This document shows positions 21,780 to 36,100 of a DNA stretch of 64,000 nt, piece by piece. Source of the stretch: Typha latifolia (taxonomy: Eukaryota; Streptophyta; Magnoliopsida; Poales; Typhaceae); NCBI GenBank assembly GCA_019914945.1, contig CM034109.1, forward strand, positions 930,001 through 994,000, given 5' to 3'. Position 1 is the first letter of the stretch. Each line of letters begins with the position of its first letter. The position numbers were made by a program, and so were the translations under genes. The notes below the pieces were generated by a model. That model made no database searches. It had not been told where the DNA came from and was given only the letters and a program-made list of their open reading frames with translations.

Positions 21780-23800
21780 CACATATAACAAGTGCAGCTC
21801 TGCTGAAGAATGCACAAAGTAGAAGGCAGAATGAGTACCTATATGTCATATCATTTCAGAGCAGCAGTAGCATCCTAAAGCGCATCATTGATGCTACACG
21901 GGTAACAAGTAACTTTTCAGTCATAACATAAACAACTTATTGGCGAATGAAAGGTGTATACAAAATTGAAAAAAAAAATCTACAGTGGATATCATCATTT
22001 AATCCTTGTTAAAGTTCAAAACAATTATTGGATAGGGAAAAAAAAAATTTCTAGAGCAGAAACTGTGGTCACAAAGACCAGAGTCAAATGCCGAACAAGG
22101 ATTAGATAGCTCACATGATCAATAAAATAAAACTGTTAAAAGTTTCAAAAATTTCACATTTGATAGCAGAGATAAGTAAAGGAGATATAAAACTAATGTT
22201 GATATGTAGATGAAACTGTAATACACTAAGATTGAGTACCTTGTTTAAATAATTCAGGCATTTCATAGGAGATAAAATAATATGAGGTTGTGAATGGAAG
22301 TGTAATGCACTAAGATGAAGTTTCTATAATTCACGCTCTTTTTTTGCTTGTCTACACCTATATGTACCATAAAAAGGAGCATTTGTTATTGAGTAAGTAC
22401 TGTTTAGGACAATTGCACATGACAACCTCTAGCAGCAGAAAGGGACTGACAATGGAGAGGCAGAATTTTGTTTAAACCAAGAATTCCCAAAGAAGATCTT
22501 CATGAGCCTTGTAAGATATAACAAAAGAAAAATCAAGCTTGAAAGCAGGCCAAACTGAAAGCTAAATCTTAAGAACTCGTGACAAAGTGTGATGTCATAG
22601 AAATTTAGCTCAGTGGAAATATGTCTCCTAGTATGGTTGTGATTTGGTTCCGGCACACTAACTATATCAAATACAGAAGTAACAGAAACTTCCATGTAAA
22701 GATGTGTTCAGAATGAATGATTCATTCACATTACAACCTCCGAAGAGGACAGAAGAAATTGGAAACCACATGCTCTATTATAAGTACACAATAAAGATAG
22801 TTCTGTTAATGATATTAATGCGCGAAGCGATAACCTTCTATAAGCTCAAACTAAACAATGGAAGGAAAATTTTGCATCAAATCTATTACCAGTGAAGTCA
22901 ACCCAACAAGCATTTTTTTCCAGAAGAAAAATAACGACCGGCTCCTCAATCAAGTCGTTCAAATTCTTCAACAAAGCATAAACGTACCAGAAGCAAATTT
23001 ACATAATAATACAAATTCAGGAATTAAAGAAACAAATTGAAAAACTCGTAAATTCACGAGCAAACTACTGCCTTCTACAAGAACACAAATAAGCCATTAG
23101 ATAAATTTGGCTTCAAGATCACAGTAACCAAAAAATAATAATTAAAGGCGACTTAAGAGAAGGCCTCTCTCATTAGATAATCATCAGAAGTCATAGCATA
23201 CTCCTCCCACACCACCAAAATGCTATCAAAGACGAGAACAAATCGCTGCCGGCGAGGAATCCAACAGACAGGAGGCTACCAAAGAAGCCCAAACCTTCCT
23301 TCCTACTTACCTCAGAACGGTAAAAAAGCTATAGAAATCATAGAAACTCACGAGATTTCCCTGCCTCAAGGCAATACAACATTTGCCCCCAAAATTAAGG
23401 GTCGAAAGGGCTGGAATGGATCAATTCGGAGATTTTTATTAGAAAAACACAGGAGATTTCTACCTTATTGTGCGAATAACACTCGGATTTGAGGAAAAAA
23501 GACAATTAATCTTTGCGTTATTGTGGGATTCTAAATGGGGTTGTGGAGAAGGAAGAGGCAGGTGAAGACGTTGTAAGGCAATTAGATAACTTCAAATTTT
23601 AGAATAAACAACGACAGGGAAAGATGCTGAGTTTTCGTCTTAATTACATAAATGCCAGTAGCATAAAGTTATCTGATCCCTTGTTCGATTATTCCTTATC
23701 AGGGTCCGATAATTCTCCTGTTAGAGACCCTTTTATCACCTTATGCAGGGATAAGTCCCCTTATTTTAGAGGGCAAAGATAAGAATTAAGATTAGGGTTC
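21780..23800. other. Upstream region of MED30; possible divergent transcript
   Basis: Mostly AT-rich. On the minus strand a clean donor (TTCTGAG then GTAAGTAGG, near 23310) follows a short non-coding stretch. A divergent transcript starting near the MED30 promoter is possible but unproven. No coding exon is supported here. Confidence 0.3.
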
Positions 23801-23810
23801 GGGTTCTCCG

Positions 23811-26299
23811 ATGGCGGGGAAGAGCAGGCAGGAGCTAGCTGTAGAAGGGCAGAGGCACTTGGAGGAGACGATCAATGCGGCGTTTCAGATTCTATCCTCT
23901 ATGAACGACGAGCTCTGCAACCCCGCCCTCTGGTCCACCGCCGCCGGCGCCCCCGTCCACCTGTCGTCCGGCGGTGGCGACGCGTCCTCGGATTCCTCAT
24001 CTCACCCCTCCGATGGCGGCGCGGGCGCCGGCGCTGGAGGTATTGGTAGTGGCGGAGCTCTTGATGAGGCGCGCCACCGCTACAAGTCCGCCGTCGCCGC
24101 GCTGCGTGCTTCCATCGCCGCCATTTCCGCCTCTAACCAGGTAAAGATGGACAATTTAACGCAATTTTTCCTTTTTTTTGGTTTAGTTTACTGAGAGGAA
24201 GAATTCGTGGTCTTATTTGTTTAGATATTTTGCTGGTAATGAGTGTTATGGGGGGAAATAATTAGTAAATTTGTTATCTTTCTATTCGGGTGAGTTAGTG
24301 TGGCTTTGTTTATTGCAAAAGATTTGTAAGTTCTTTTTTGCTAAACGGTCAAGAAAAACAACCATAATGGAAAAGGAAGGCCTTGTCATGCAATTGTGGC
24401 TTGTGAGTATTCATTTGGTATTCACTACTAGCTCATTTGCTTACGAATGTCGGGCAAGTGGTGGTGATAATTGTTGGTGATATCAACCACATGAATTGAC
24501 GAATGTTGGTAAAATCGATAGAGTAAGTAAATCAGAAATAAAGTAGTGTATATACTAACATAATCGTAAACCAAACCAATTGCATCCGAATCTTCTAGAT
24601 GAGAAAATGATTCAAGTATTGTAATCTAAATAATAATTAAGAGTAAATAGAAGTTAGAGAGATATGGCATGTGAAATGTGGCACTCAATCGTTTAAAGAC
24701 AACTGACACCCTCTTGTGTAGGGATTCTTATGATCTTATCGTTGTCTTCCAAGGTCCTCCTTAGGTCTAACACCTCTCTTGATCTGGCAGCGGCACGCGT
24801 TATGGGCGCCTTGATAGTCATGTCATTTGAATAAGATTCAAAGTGTTAACTATTGATGGATAGACTCAAACGCAGATTCTCTTCTGAGAGGTGTTCTTTG
24901 ATAGGGTTTAGGGTTTTCACCTATATGATAAATCCCCTTTTATGGGGACTTATTGTTATTGTTATGAGATAGTGAGGAGCATTTAGTTGCTATTTATTAG
25001 TAAGTGGGGGCTTATCCTGAATATGCTTCCACTTAGCATTGAACTGATGGCCCTATAAGAAGATTAAGATCAAAAGGTTGAAAAAGAAAATCTGAGATTC
25101 TTCAAAGTGTTAAATTAGAAGCATAATTTGTTTTTCTCGCAAACAATTAATGATTTGCTATACAGTGAGTAGTAATTGGCATGGTTCTTACTTGTATTTA
25201 TCTATGCATGGTGGAGTGGTCCCTGATCGTTTTTACTTGAACATTAGGTTTGTCTCATAGTTGCATTTTGATGATAATGGAATCTATGATGGATCTGTTT
25301 TAGGTTTTTTTAAGGTTAGATTGTAATTGAAATTGTCTGATGTTTTGGATGTTATAGGATGGGAGCACATTGGAACAGAAAGCAGATCAAGCTGAAATTG
25401 AGAGATTGGAAGAACATGCATCTTCTCTAAGAAAGGTATGTGTAAGCTTGATGTTTCTTAGTCGTTTCTTAAGTGTTATGATTTCTAATAATGTGCTTGA
25501 ATAAGCCCCTACAATGTGATGTCAATACCATTCTACAAGGTTTGATGTTTGTGGTTATTATGGTATCTTTCTATTAAAATGAAGTTATCTGAAAATAAGC
25601 CTGTCAAGTAGAGTAAATATAATGTGATCTTGGAATCATTATCTTGACTTACTGAATGTGACCTTCATGATAAGTTGATCGCCAAATATTGATGAATGTA
25701 TAAATCTTCCTGAACAACTTAGTAGCCACAGTAACGTTTATAACTGTATATGAATGATGAGCAACTGAAATTAGAGGAGCTTCCACAAAACCATGTCCAG
25801 GAGGTTATCTTTGAATTGTGTGTACTGAAAGATGACCAATTTGATATTTCCAGTGACTTCATATGAATATATGATGTCTTATTTGGCTTAGAGTACCCTG
25901 AGTTCCTTTATATATGTGATTATGATTATTAGGTTTCTGGATATCATATTAACAAAGTTAGCAGTTCCTCCTAGTGTTTTTTTTTTTTGCGTTTGCTTGA
26001 GACATGCAATTGTATCTCTTACTTCTGGTGGTACTGTTGCTTTATGAAATATTATTGTGTTTTATATTGAATAATTATTTGAGCTGCGGTCTTTGAGATA
26101 GATCAGTAAGCATGTTGAGGGCACATGATTGAGCAATGTACATGCCAACTCATATCAGTTAGTTGATAGTGTGATAACTGACCTTGGAATTTGATGGCAG
26201 GAACTTGCAAGCAAGAACGGGCATGTCAAACTTCTTATTGATCAACTCCGCAATCTGATCACTGACATATCAATGTGGCAGAGCCCCTGTTCCTTATGA
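23811..26299 (+). CDS. MED30: Mediator of RNA polymerase II transcription subunit 30
   Basis: Three coding exons: 23811–24140, 25358–25435 and 26201–26299 (stop TGA), with GT–AG introns of 1217 and 765 bp, all in phase 0. The product is 168 aa. Exon 1 gives [20 protein letters not shown] and an [17 protein letters not shown] helix, then a Gly/Ser/Ala-rich linker, then a helix ending in AAISASNQ. Exon 2 encodes a coiled-coil-like helix ([15 protein letters not shown]). Exon 3 encodes [20 protein letters not shown], the conserved plant MED30 tail. MED30 belongs to the Mediator head/core that links activators to RNA polymerase II in the nucleus. The first exon is very GC-rich (about 65 percent by eye) compared with the others. 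The start is the first ATG after a GGGTTC leader, and no competing upstream in-frame ATG exists. The gene appears intact. Confidence 0.92.
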
Positions 26300-29200
26300 A
26301 ATCACAAGTTTTGCCTTATTTAAATCAGTCTGTACACTCTTTCAGAATCTTATAATGAAATCTCAAACTTCACATATAGCTAAATCTTATGAGGATCACC
26401 CTTGTACCTTTCTACTGTTTGTATTAGAAATTGTGGTTGGCATTCTGCCAAATGTGTTAGGCAAAAAGTTTTTGGAGTCCTTAACCAGCATGCTGTCTTT
26501 ATCCCATCAAATTATCAAACCACTTAAATTAGGAAAAGCAATAGTCAGTTCTGCCCTATGGTTATTAATTTTTTTTCAGAATCGCAACTGTGGTTTCATT
26601 TAAGTCACAGAGATGGTTTGCAATTTTGAAAACTATTCCCTATGGTTTCATTCTTATGATAGCAATCCATTTTACTGCTACATATTGTATTAGTCATTGT
26701 GGTCTAATACTTTTAGGTCTACTCCTTTATGTTTCCAGATTTGAAATCATAATTACAACAAGTGTCATTCTCCGCAAACTGTTTGTAGGGATCTTATGAT
26801 GAGCAAAACTGCTGGGGTTAATTCTAGTATCACAAACCAAACACAAGGACTGATTTAGTATTTTGCTCCTTAAACTGCATTTTGAGCTGATATTTCCATT
26901 GTAGATATCTCCATGAGGTTCGTGCATCCTTCTCCATGGAGCACAGTTTTCAGTATGAAGCAAACTGGCTAGAGTTTGGATCCTGCTGAGGTTACATTGC
27001 GCTGTCTTTTCTCAAGGTTTATATTTGTATGAGTTTTCGGCATCTCAATTTATAGTTATGTTTGGAGTTGTAGTTTACCTACGAGCTCTTCACTATCATC
27101 ATATTGCGTGGATGGAGATGGTTGTGAGATGAAGAGACAAACAATCAAATGTTGATAAGTTGTCACATAATTTAGCTTGCAAATAATTTGTAGAAGTGTT
27201 TGTAACTCGTAAGCATATTATTACTCCTGAGTGATAAAATAGTTTGTGATGCTGTCATGTTTACATAAAATGTCCATGGACAGAGTATCTTTTGAGTTTT
27301 TGACTAAACTGCTGCTACAGGAAATAATATTTACCAAACTACTACTCATTAAATTTACTCCAAAACATCTATAATTTTTGCTAACTCAATGTCATGAAAA
27401 ATTGTTGTCTCACACAGTAATTCGCAATAGGATTATCTGAAAAGAAAACAAATTTTGAAAACTATTAAAGTGGAATATTGTTTTAAGTGCTTAAATAATG
27501 CAATGAAAGTTTAAAGTCTGTTTTAGTAGCATCTCAGTGTTCTGACATTCTGGCGTTTGAACGGTCTTTGGGGACATTAGAGTGCTCCTGGCTGAGAGAG
27601 AGCAAAAGTATTATCGGCGTTTGAATGGTTTTTGGAGGTATTCGAATAGAAAAACCTGAGAGTAGCACTGAATTGATGTCCGAACGTGGAGGCATTCGAA
27701 TGCAAAAGTTTGAGAGCAATGGCTTTAACAAGTGTTCAGACAGCCTCAAATGTTTTTTCCGGAGCAGTGAGTTTTAATAAGCATTTGAATGACCGCAAAT
27801 AGAGCTTGCTACTCATATTGGTGGCTAACAGAAATAAGCTGGAGTGAATTGAGATTTATCGGGACAGGAAGATCCCATTGCAAGATTATTGCTTTCTTGT
27901 TGATATGTATCTTTGGGATTACAAAAACTCTAATATTATCTTGGAGGTGCAGCGGCTACTAGTTTGGGAGTGGTCAAATTTGATTACTAATGAGACGATA
28001 GAGAGGAAGCACCGGTTGTAAAGAGATCTAGGGATGTGCCTTCAGGATATGCAATGGATGTTTGGCTACGACGGCAAAAATGACTCCAATTGAATCCCTA
28101 ACAGCTGCACCAAACATATGGGATCCACGTTGGGCAATTTGAACACTGTAGAGTGTAGCCGACAAATGTAGAGATGAGACTGATGGCATACTGTCTACAT
28201 ATTTAAGAGAGGTCATACATTCATCTGGTGTTTCATGTGCTTTAACTTAAGAAGCAGGAGGCAATGATCTATTAGGAATGATTGCCATTGGATGATACTA
28301 TGTTGGAGAATTTTGATGAATTGAAGTTGCGGTTTCTATATTTGAACTTTGAGGACAAAGTTTAATTTCAAAGTTTAATTTTAAAGGGAGGGGAGTGGTA
28401 GGAATAGAGGTATAGTCACTCCATTTAAGTTCACCTAGCAACTAATGGAAGGGGGCAATACATACATCATCACGGAGTTTAGCCTCTGTGTTTGAATACA
28501 CAACATGTTCACTTTCAAATATGTTTTCTCTTATTCAAATGGTTGGGACATTCAATTCATCATCTTGTTCGAGTGGACTATGTTACGAATCAACCTAATT
28601 TAATTCGCAACGGTTCTGGACTCGATAAAGCACATTCCAAAGTGATATGCGAACAATTTAACCAATGGATCCTCCTGAATTTTGGATATGTTGTTGTTTT
28701 TTGAGAGAGCTTTCCAATGAATCTAAGATCACATAATTCAGACAGTTAGATCTCAAGATATAGACCAAACAACGATCGAAGGTCAATTAGATCGTAGCTT
28801 GATAGCCCATCAATGGCTAGATAGATGCTAGGTTTAGTTCTTGGTATGAAGAGGGAGAAGTTATTATAGAAAATGGTGGTTAGAAGTTGGAAGAGGTCGA
28901 CCAAAGACTTGGGTAGAGGAAGAAGGGAGATGGGAGAGAGCGCCAATAGCTAGAGACAAGTAGAAGAGGAGATAAATGCCAAAACCAATTCCAATATCAT
29001 CACCCTATTAGGGTTTCCTCCACATATGTATAGAGACTTATCCTAAGAACTTCCCAACTAAATTAAACAACTCCAAACAACCCTAACAAATCCTAATAAA
29101 ATCCACACTTTCGCCGCGATGTGTTTGAACGCAGATTTTTCGTTCTCTGTCAATGCAAATGTTGTGCAGGCGTTCAAATAGCCGCGTTCGAACAACCCCA

Positions 29201-29990
29201 TTTGCGTTCTTTGTTTTTGCGAACATGATGCATGCGTTTGCACCCTTCATTCGAACGCGGTCCCTGCGTTCGAATGCGCCTCGGCATAAGTGGTTTTATT
29301 GCTTTTAACAAACTCAACTAGATAAATAGACTCATCCCAATGAATCCAATATCACGTGTGGAGCCAATATGGATCGAATCGTATCATACTATCATGCATT
29401 TGAACAATTATCAAACTCTAAGAACGATTAGAGAAGTTAGATTAGACGATATAGATTAAACTATTGAGTTTTTTGTTGGTTCAATTTATTTTGAGTAATT
29501 GGCTTGATTAGAATTTAGCATAGAAGGAGATGTAATATGTTATTTTGAGCAAAGAATAAAAAAAAAATATTTTTCCTTTTTCTCTTATCTCTTAAGTCGA
29601 TCAAACTAGCTATGATTTGTCTTCTCTTTTTTGTCTATTAAACTGTTATAATATTACTTAAATTATCTATTAGGTCACTAACTATCAACATACTTAGGTT
29701 CATAATGGTTGTATAACCATTCGGGCTATATTTTTTATACTCTATCTTTTTGCACCCTTTGGACATGATATAATATATTTCTCTATTTGTACTGTTAATA
29801 TTTGCTAAATTATAGGATTGTTCGAAGTTCCTAAAAAAAAAAAATTAATAAAAAAAAAGAGAGATAGGAAGTGCACCGTAAATTCATGAAAAGTTAGGGT
29901 GTCAAATATAATTTCCGCAGAATTATTCTAAATAGAGTGGCGTGCACGCCGTTCACCAGCCACGTTCCCAAACATCTGCCGCAGATCTTC
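26300..29990. other. MED30 3'UTR and repeat-bearing intergenic DNA
   Basis: The 3'UTR is followed by AT-rich DNA without recognisable genes. A possible LTR-element remnant occupies about 27540–29300 (separate entry). The last part leads into the NTF2 promoter. Confidence 0.5.
27540..29300 (+). mobile_element. Possible LTR-retrotransposon 3' remnant
   Basis: The segment TTTGAGGACAAAGTTTAA (near 28350) followed by a purine tract AAAGGGAGGGGAGTGG (about 28382–28397) resembles the end of pol plus the polypurine tract before the 3'LTR of plant gypsy elements. Both flanks carry repeated near-palindromes of the type GCGTTCGAACGC/GCATTCGAATGC (27550–27770 and 29110–29280). No pol domain is readable, so this rests on weak signatures. 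Confidence 0.3.
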
Positions 29991-30013
29991 GTTGTATTAT
30001 ACTACCTTTCCAA

Positions 30014-30019
30014 TATATA
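30014..30019 (+). promoter_or_regulatory. Likely TATA box of NTF2
   Basis: TATATA in the context CCAATATATACCCC, followed by a CTCTCC-rich pyrimidine patch (30020–30060) typical of plant core promoters. It is about 85 bp before the ATG, giving a predicted start site near 30045. Confidence 0.5.
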
Positions 30020-30103
30020 CCCCTCTCTCCTGCTCTCCTCTCCTCTCTCTCCTCCTCTTCACCGATCCATTACCGCCAGATAGATCGACTCGATCCTTGA
30101 GCA

Positions 30104-33100
30104 ATGGATCCGGACGCGGTGGCGAAGGCGTTCGTCGAGCATTACTACCGCACATTCGACGCCAACCGCGCCGGCCTCGCAGGTCTCTACCAGGACGGAT
30201 CGATGCTGACCTTCGAGGGCCAGAAGCTTCAAGGTCCGCAGGCGATCGTGGGGAAGTTGACCTCACTCCCCTTCGATCAGTGCCTCCATTCCATTTCCAC
30301 CGTCGATTGCCAGCCCTCCGGTCCCCAGGGCGGCATGCTCGTCTTCGTCAGTGGATCGCTCGCGCTCGCCGGGGAGCACCACCCCCTCAAGTTTAGCCAG
30401 GTCGGATCCCGATCCCACTCCCTCTTCTGATCTCTCTTGATCCGTTGGTCGATCTAGGGTTTTGTGTGGTTGAATTAACTATCTCTTACTAAAGTTATCT
30501 GGGTTTTGACCTAATTAAAGATCTGATTGGAATATTTTGACTTTCTTGGACGATCCGTCTCATCTCCGTCTTGATCGGATGGTGGATCTAGTATTCTTTT
30601 TGTTGCTCCTTTCTTTGGTAGACAAGTAAGTCTAGATTGAGTACTTTCTTGTGCTGTTGATCGACCGGTTGATCTAGGGTTTTCCCATTGTAAGATGTGA
30701 TTTTTCGAGGAAGATCGTGTGGTTTGAATCAATTTTTCTCTCGTGTATTTTCTTTCTTTCCAATCTGTGACTTATTGTATGATCGACTCATTAATTTATT
30801 TGCTACTTTTTGGTTTAATAACCCTTTCTTTCGAATCGTTGACTTACTTTACAGCTGATGTTTTGGTCCCTCACTAGGAAAGTAAGGGATGATGTAGTAT
30901 CCATTTGGTCTGCTTTCATGGTTTTACTGTAAATTCTTTCCTTGACAATCTATGCTGGCGGGCGTTAGGCTATCTTGAACGTGCACAATACAGGATTTAT
31001 TTATGTAGTTTACTTGTGAACTAATTGGGATAAAATGCAATAGGGTCTACGAAATATAAATACATATAATCAAATATCATATTTGGATTAAATTAATTCT
31101 GTGATGTGTTTGTTAACGTTGTGTTATCTATCAATTTAGCTAGTTCTGTTAGTTGGTAATATTTTTTGTTAACGGTGTTTTTTTCCTTCACTGTACTGCA
31201 GTTTAGGGACATGAGAGAATTTGAAGTTATTGTTCAACAGTGTTAAATAAGTAGGTCGGAATACAGATTATGTCTGTATTTTTATTTGCATTTTGTAAAA
31301 CGACTGGAAGTTTTCTTCCTAACTTGCTAAGAATCTGGCAAGGACCTCAAATATTTGAGGCTAAAGACTTGGTGATTATATATGCTGAGGAAAGAAAAAT
31401 TGTGAAAACAATTACCTACTATAAAATAGGTTAAGAGCCCCCTGTGGCCTTATGTGACATAAAATATGATGGGACAATATAACACTTGTATGGTTGCCAT
31501 TTAAATGTGTATGGAAGAACTTTTGGCCATTGAGTTGGAGAAAAATAAGTTAGATGCACATCACATCTATTTTTTTCCATGGAAAGCAGATTGTAAGATT
31601 TTTTTTTGGTGGCTTAGCACTATTATATATTTCCTATCTTGCCCTTTTCTTAAATTTCTTTTTATGCTTGCTTTTGTGGTTTGAACTGTTTGTTGCTTCA
31701 TGTTGGTGCTCCTCTTGTCTTTGAAATAAATTTGCATGCATAGTGTTACTAGTTTAAGGGCTGTCTCAACTTGGAAATTGTTTATGTGAGTTTTGGGTGT
31801 CTCAATTGACTGCTATAGTCCAGTCAACCACTCTCTGAGAAACCTGCTGAATTGTTTTTAGAGGACTTTCAACTTGACTCATATAATCTACTTAGAATGT
31901 GCTCTGGACATGTACATAATTAACTAAGGTTGTACACAAGTAATAGTGTGTTTTGGGATACGAAACTTACCACCTATCCATTTTCACTAGCAGTTGAATC
32001 CTGTGACGTGTAACCTATATAGTCTGTTAGGAGGACTTGAGGACACACCTTTCCTATGATGGCTCCTTCCTAGTTTAAAACACTACATCCTACTCATGAG
32101 AAGATAGGAAGGATATGAGATAACAATTTTGAAATGGGCCTATAATTTGATGCCTTAATAAGATCATTAACTGTCATGTGTTTTGGTTCTCCATGACTAG
32201 TGAGAATGTGCGACACATTTCCTAATGTGTCCTAGCCTTTGTTCACCAAAATAAGCCTGTTGGGTCTGAGATTTGGACTAGTGATATACACATATTTAAT
32301 GAACAAAATATGTTGGTGAGGAATCAGATCTGTAGAGGAAAAAATAGAACATTAGCTAAGAAAATGACAAAAACTTTGAAGTTCCTAGGAAAAGAAAATT
32401 CTATTTGCATTTCTTATTTATGTTAATGAAAGTCATGGACAGAAACTCGATGCTCACTACCTAAATTAGCATTCCTAGGTGGTCCACATCAATGTAAGGA
32501 ACTCGAAGTCACACTTAGTTGTGATAAAATGCAAAATTTGGTTTCACCTATTGTCATAATTCATAAAAGGGTGGGTGAATCTGATGTTATAGCTAATATA
32601 GGATATCTATATATGGAGAACATAAATCTCAAAATTTTGAAGCGACATTTTTAATGAAATATGAGATAATCAATGAAGCACGGACACAGACACGGGACAT
32701 GGATATGGCACAATACGGATACGGTGACACGGCAAATTTTGAAAAAATAGGACACCGACACGGCGAAATAAATAAATAAATAAAATGTGTATAATTATTG
32801 ATACATCTAAAGAAAAAGTTTATTGCAACCGCTCGCTCGTCGAGGTGAGGATTTAGGGTTGATAGAGTGAGAGATTTCCTCCAAGGGGTGGGGGTTTGGG
32901 GAAATTAATTTTGAGTTTGGATTTGGATTAATAAAAAGGACCCAAACTTGACCTATTAACATTGATATCAGTCCCGCCGTGTCCCCCCCCATGTCCCCGT
33001 CGTGTCCCTCCCATGTCCCGCCGTGTCCAATACTTTTTTTTATGTTTTTTTAATTAAGGATACTTCAGACTCGTGTCGGACACGTGTCCCACGCGTGTCC

Positions 33101-36100
33101 ATGTCCGACACGGACACCTCCCACTAGGAGAGGTGTCCGTGCTTCATAGGAGATAATAGGTCCTCTAGATATGCAGCTCAAATTTTGTGTTGGTCTTGCC
33201 CTAAATTTTAGTAGTTTTCAGTTGCCTTGACCGCTTGAAGCAAAATTGTAGAATCTATTGCTAATTATTTGATTAATTTCTTAAGCAGCTATTACTTTGC
33301 TATTTAGATGTTTAGGTTTGCACCTTAGATCCAAAGGGGACATCGGTCCAAGTCTTGTAAACAATTTCGTTAGAAATAAGAGCAGTTTTGTATGTCTCTC
33401 CCCTCTATACCTTGCACAGTCGGAAGCCTCATGCATTGAAACACCCTTTTTATGCTTGTATGCCAATAAGCTGATGTATATAATCTAAAATTTGTTCATT
33501 TCCTCAACCATGTGAAAATTAATCTATTTGCCATTCTAAAATTTGAAAAATTGGGTGTGTTCATGATGCTCCCATCCACATAGGGTCTACTAAGGGAAAA
33601 TTTATGCAGGCTAACCCTCATCCGTGAGGGGACTGTTTCTAAAACATGAGCTCATGACCTCTTGGATGCTAGGAGCAAGCTTTACTCTCATTGCATTCTG
33701 AATCTTAATATGTAAATTCTTTAATACTAATAATAGTTGACAACCTTGCATCTACATTTACATTATTTGTTTGTCCAAACATGTAGTGACAACCACTTGA
33801 AATGGTTAATATTTGAGTGGCTTTATGTCAAGTCTAGTCACCTACCTAGATAGGACATTGTGAGAGCTGTGATGTCTCCAAAGCATGGACATGGCAAAAT
33901 GGGTGCCATTGTTGTGTTTGACACGCTGGGGACACGAACACTTCGTCGACACGCCGCCAAGTATTTGATAATTAAAAAATGGACACGCTCACAAAACGCA
34001 AACCCTAAAAACAAAAAAAAGATTCCAAATTGCAACCTAGCTCAAATCTCCTCCTCCCTCAACGACGCTCCCAACAAGCTTCTCCTTTCTCGACGACGAG
34101 CTCCTCCCTTGACGACAAGCTCCTCTCCCAATGTCGATGCTTCTTACTCCCACCGAGGTCTCTCTCTGGTTGAGTTGAGGAAAGAGGAGGAGTGGGTTGG
34201 TGGGTTTTTATTTTGATTAGTAGGTAGGTGGGTTCTTTTTTTAATAATTTATACAGCAGTGAGCAGTGACACCAATTTAAAATTTATATTTTTGTTTTAT
34301 TTGATTTAAATACTGTAAGTTAGTGATGGCCATGATATAGTGCAATTTATGTATTTTTAATTATAGGTTGATTTTATATGTATATATATATATATATATT
34401 ATTTATTTATTTATTTATTGGCGTATCCTAGTTGTGTTTGTATCTTTTTTTTTAAGATTTGTCGTATTGCCTTGTTCATGTCGTGTCTGTGTCCGTGCTT
34501 CATAGGCTGATGTTAACTGCAATATCTCAACCTCATGTTGTCTCAAAATTATTTTTAGGAAAGTTTGAGTGACAACTAATGAGACTGTGTAGCAACATGG
34601 TGATTGCTACATAGCCTTTCTAGGCACCAAATGTATTGTTCTCCCTCTCAAGTAGGATATTTGGTTGATAAAAAGTAGGGGAAAAAATAGTACAAATTTC
34701 TAGTAAAGTCGCTTCTAATAAGAACTAATTATGACTTATTAGTGTTTGATAAAAATTATAAGTGTTTGGTCAAAGTGGGTAATTATAGTAATTAATGATG
34801 CATGCAATATATAAAAAGATGAAGTGCTTGTAATTTTTCCCTTTAGAAGGGGAGGTGGAATGAGTGAAAATGAAGGAAATTATGTGATTTTAGGAAAATT
34901 GAAAAACTTGCTTGTCACTCCACTTTCTTCGTCCTAACATCATAAATTGTTTGACTCTCAGAGAGTTGTCACTTTTTTTTTCACTTCCCAATAACCAAAC
35001 ACTCTTAGTCTTTCTCTTCTTAGCTCTCTGTTGAATATCAGTATATGTGTATATTTCCTTGTGCCCTGGTGATCCTTGCCTAGTACATGAAGTCAGTATA
35101 TGTGTGTATGTTTACTTTGATTCTCCCAACTCTGCACTTTTTTATTTGACTTTACATGTGTTGTTTTGCACAGTTTCATTTCCTTTTCTTTTTTCCTCAA
35201 TCGTCTTTTATTCCTCAATATTTCCTTGTGCCCTGGTGTTCCTTGCCTAGTACATGAAGTCAGTATATGTTTGTTAACTGATTCTCCCAACTCCACACTT
35301 TTTTATTTGACTGTACATGTGTTCTGCACAGTTTTAATTCCTTTTCTTTTTTCCTCAATCATCTTTTATTCCTCAATATTGAAGTTTATCTTTATCATCT
35401 GCAACTTCTTCCAACCTACCAAGTCTTTATCTTCAATGAAATGCAGAAACTTCTCTTTTGCTGATATCATCCTCTGCTACTGCGTTCACCACAATTTTCC
35501 TTTTTTTAGTAATATTTGTTTTCTTTGCCTGAATGAATACTTACATTTTTACATGTTTGCTTTAGGGATTATTTTTGCTTTCGCTGCAGTTAACCAAAGC
35601 CTCAGTACATAAATCACAGACAAGTTATCCAAATTAAAGTGCACCTGACATACTTGCTATCGATTTCTTTACTTAGTAGTATCACTCTTAGATGTTACAG
35701 CAGTCATACTGTTGTTATCCTAGACAGAAGAGAATGATAATTTGAGATGGATGTTGAAGGATTATGGACCTCTGAAATCTTTTTCTTTTGATTCCTCCGG
35801 GATATAGGACATGCCTCTGTTGTTTGATATCTATGATTTTTCTTGTTGACTAATGACTAAAGATTTTTATCTTAGTACTAGTTTATATGATGGTAGTACT
35901 TCCTTCAAGCTATCATTTTGCCTGTAGTTGAAAATAGGTAGGGGTGGGTGTGTGTGTGTGTGTTTGCTTGGACAGAATGGACTTTCAGGTATTAGTCTAC
36001 AATTTATTCTAATTTGGAAGAGTGGATATGAAAAATAGATCAAACTATTTCTCCAACCACCTTCGCTCTCATAATTGTACTTCTCCCATAATATTTATGG

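Noticed and set aside
22429..23040. Several 60–90-aa frames upstream of MED30
   Set aside because: No family motif, no convincing splice context, and AT-rich composition; chance frames are expected.
30401..30430. Reading NTF2 exon 1 straight through to a stop at 30430 (108 aa)
   Set aside because: A donor GT at 30401 follows LKFSQ, and the correct C-terminal exon is found at 36898, giving the normal 123 aa.
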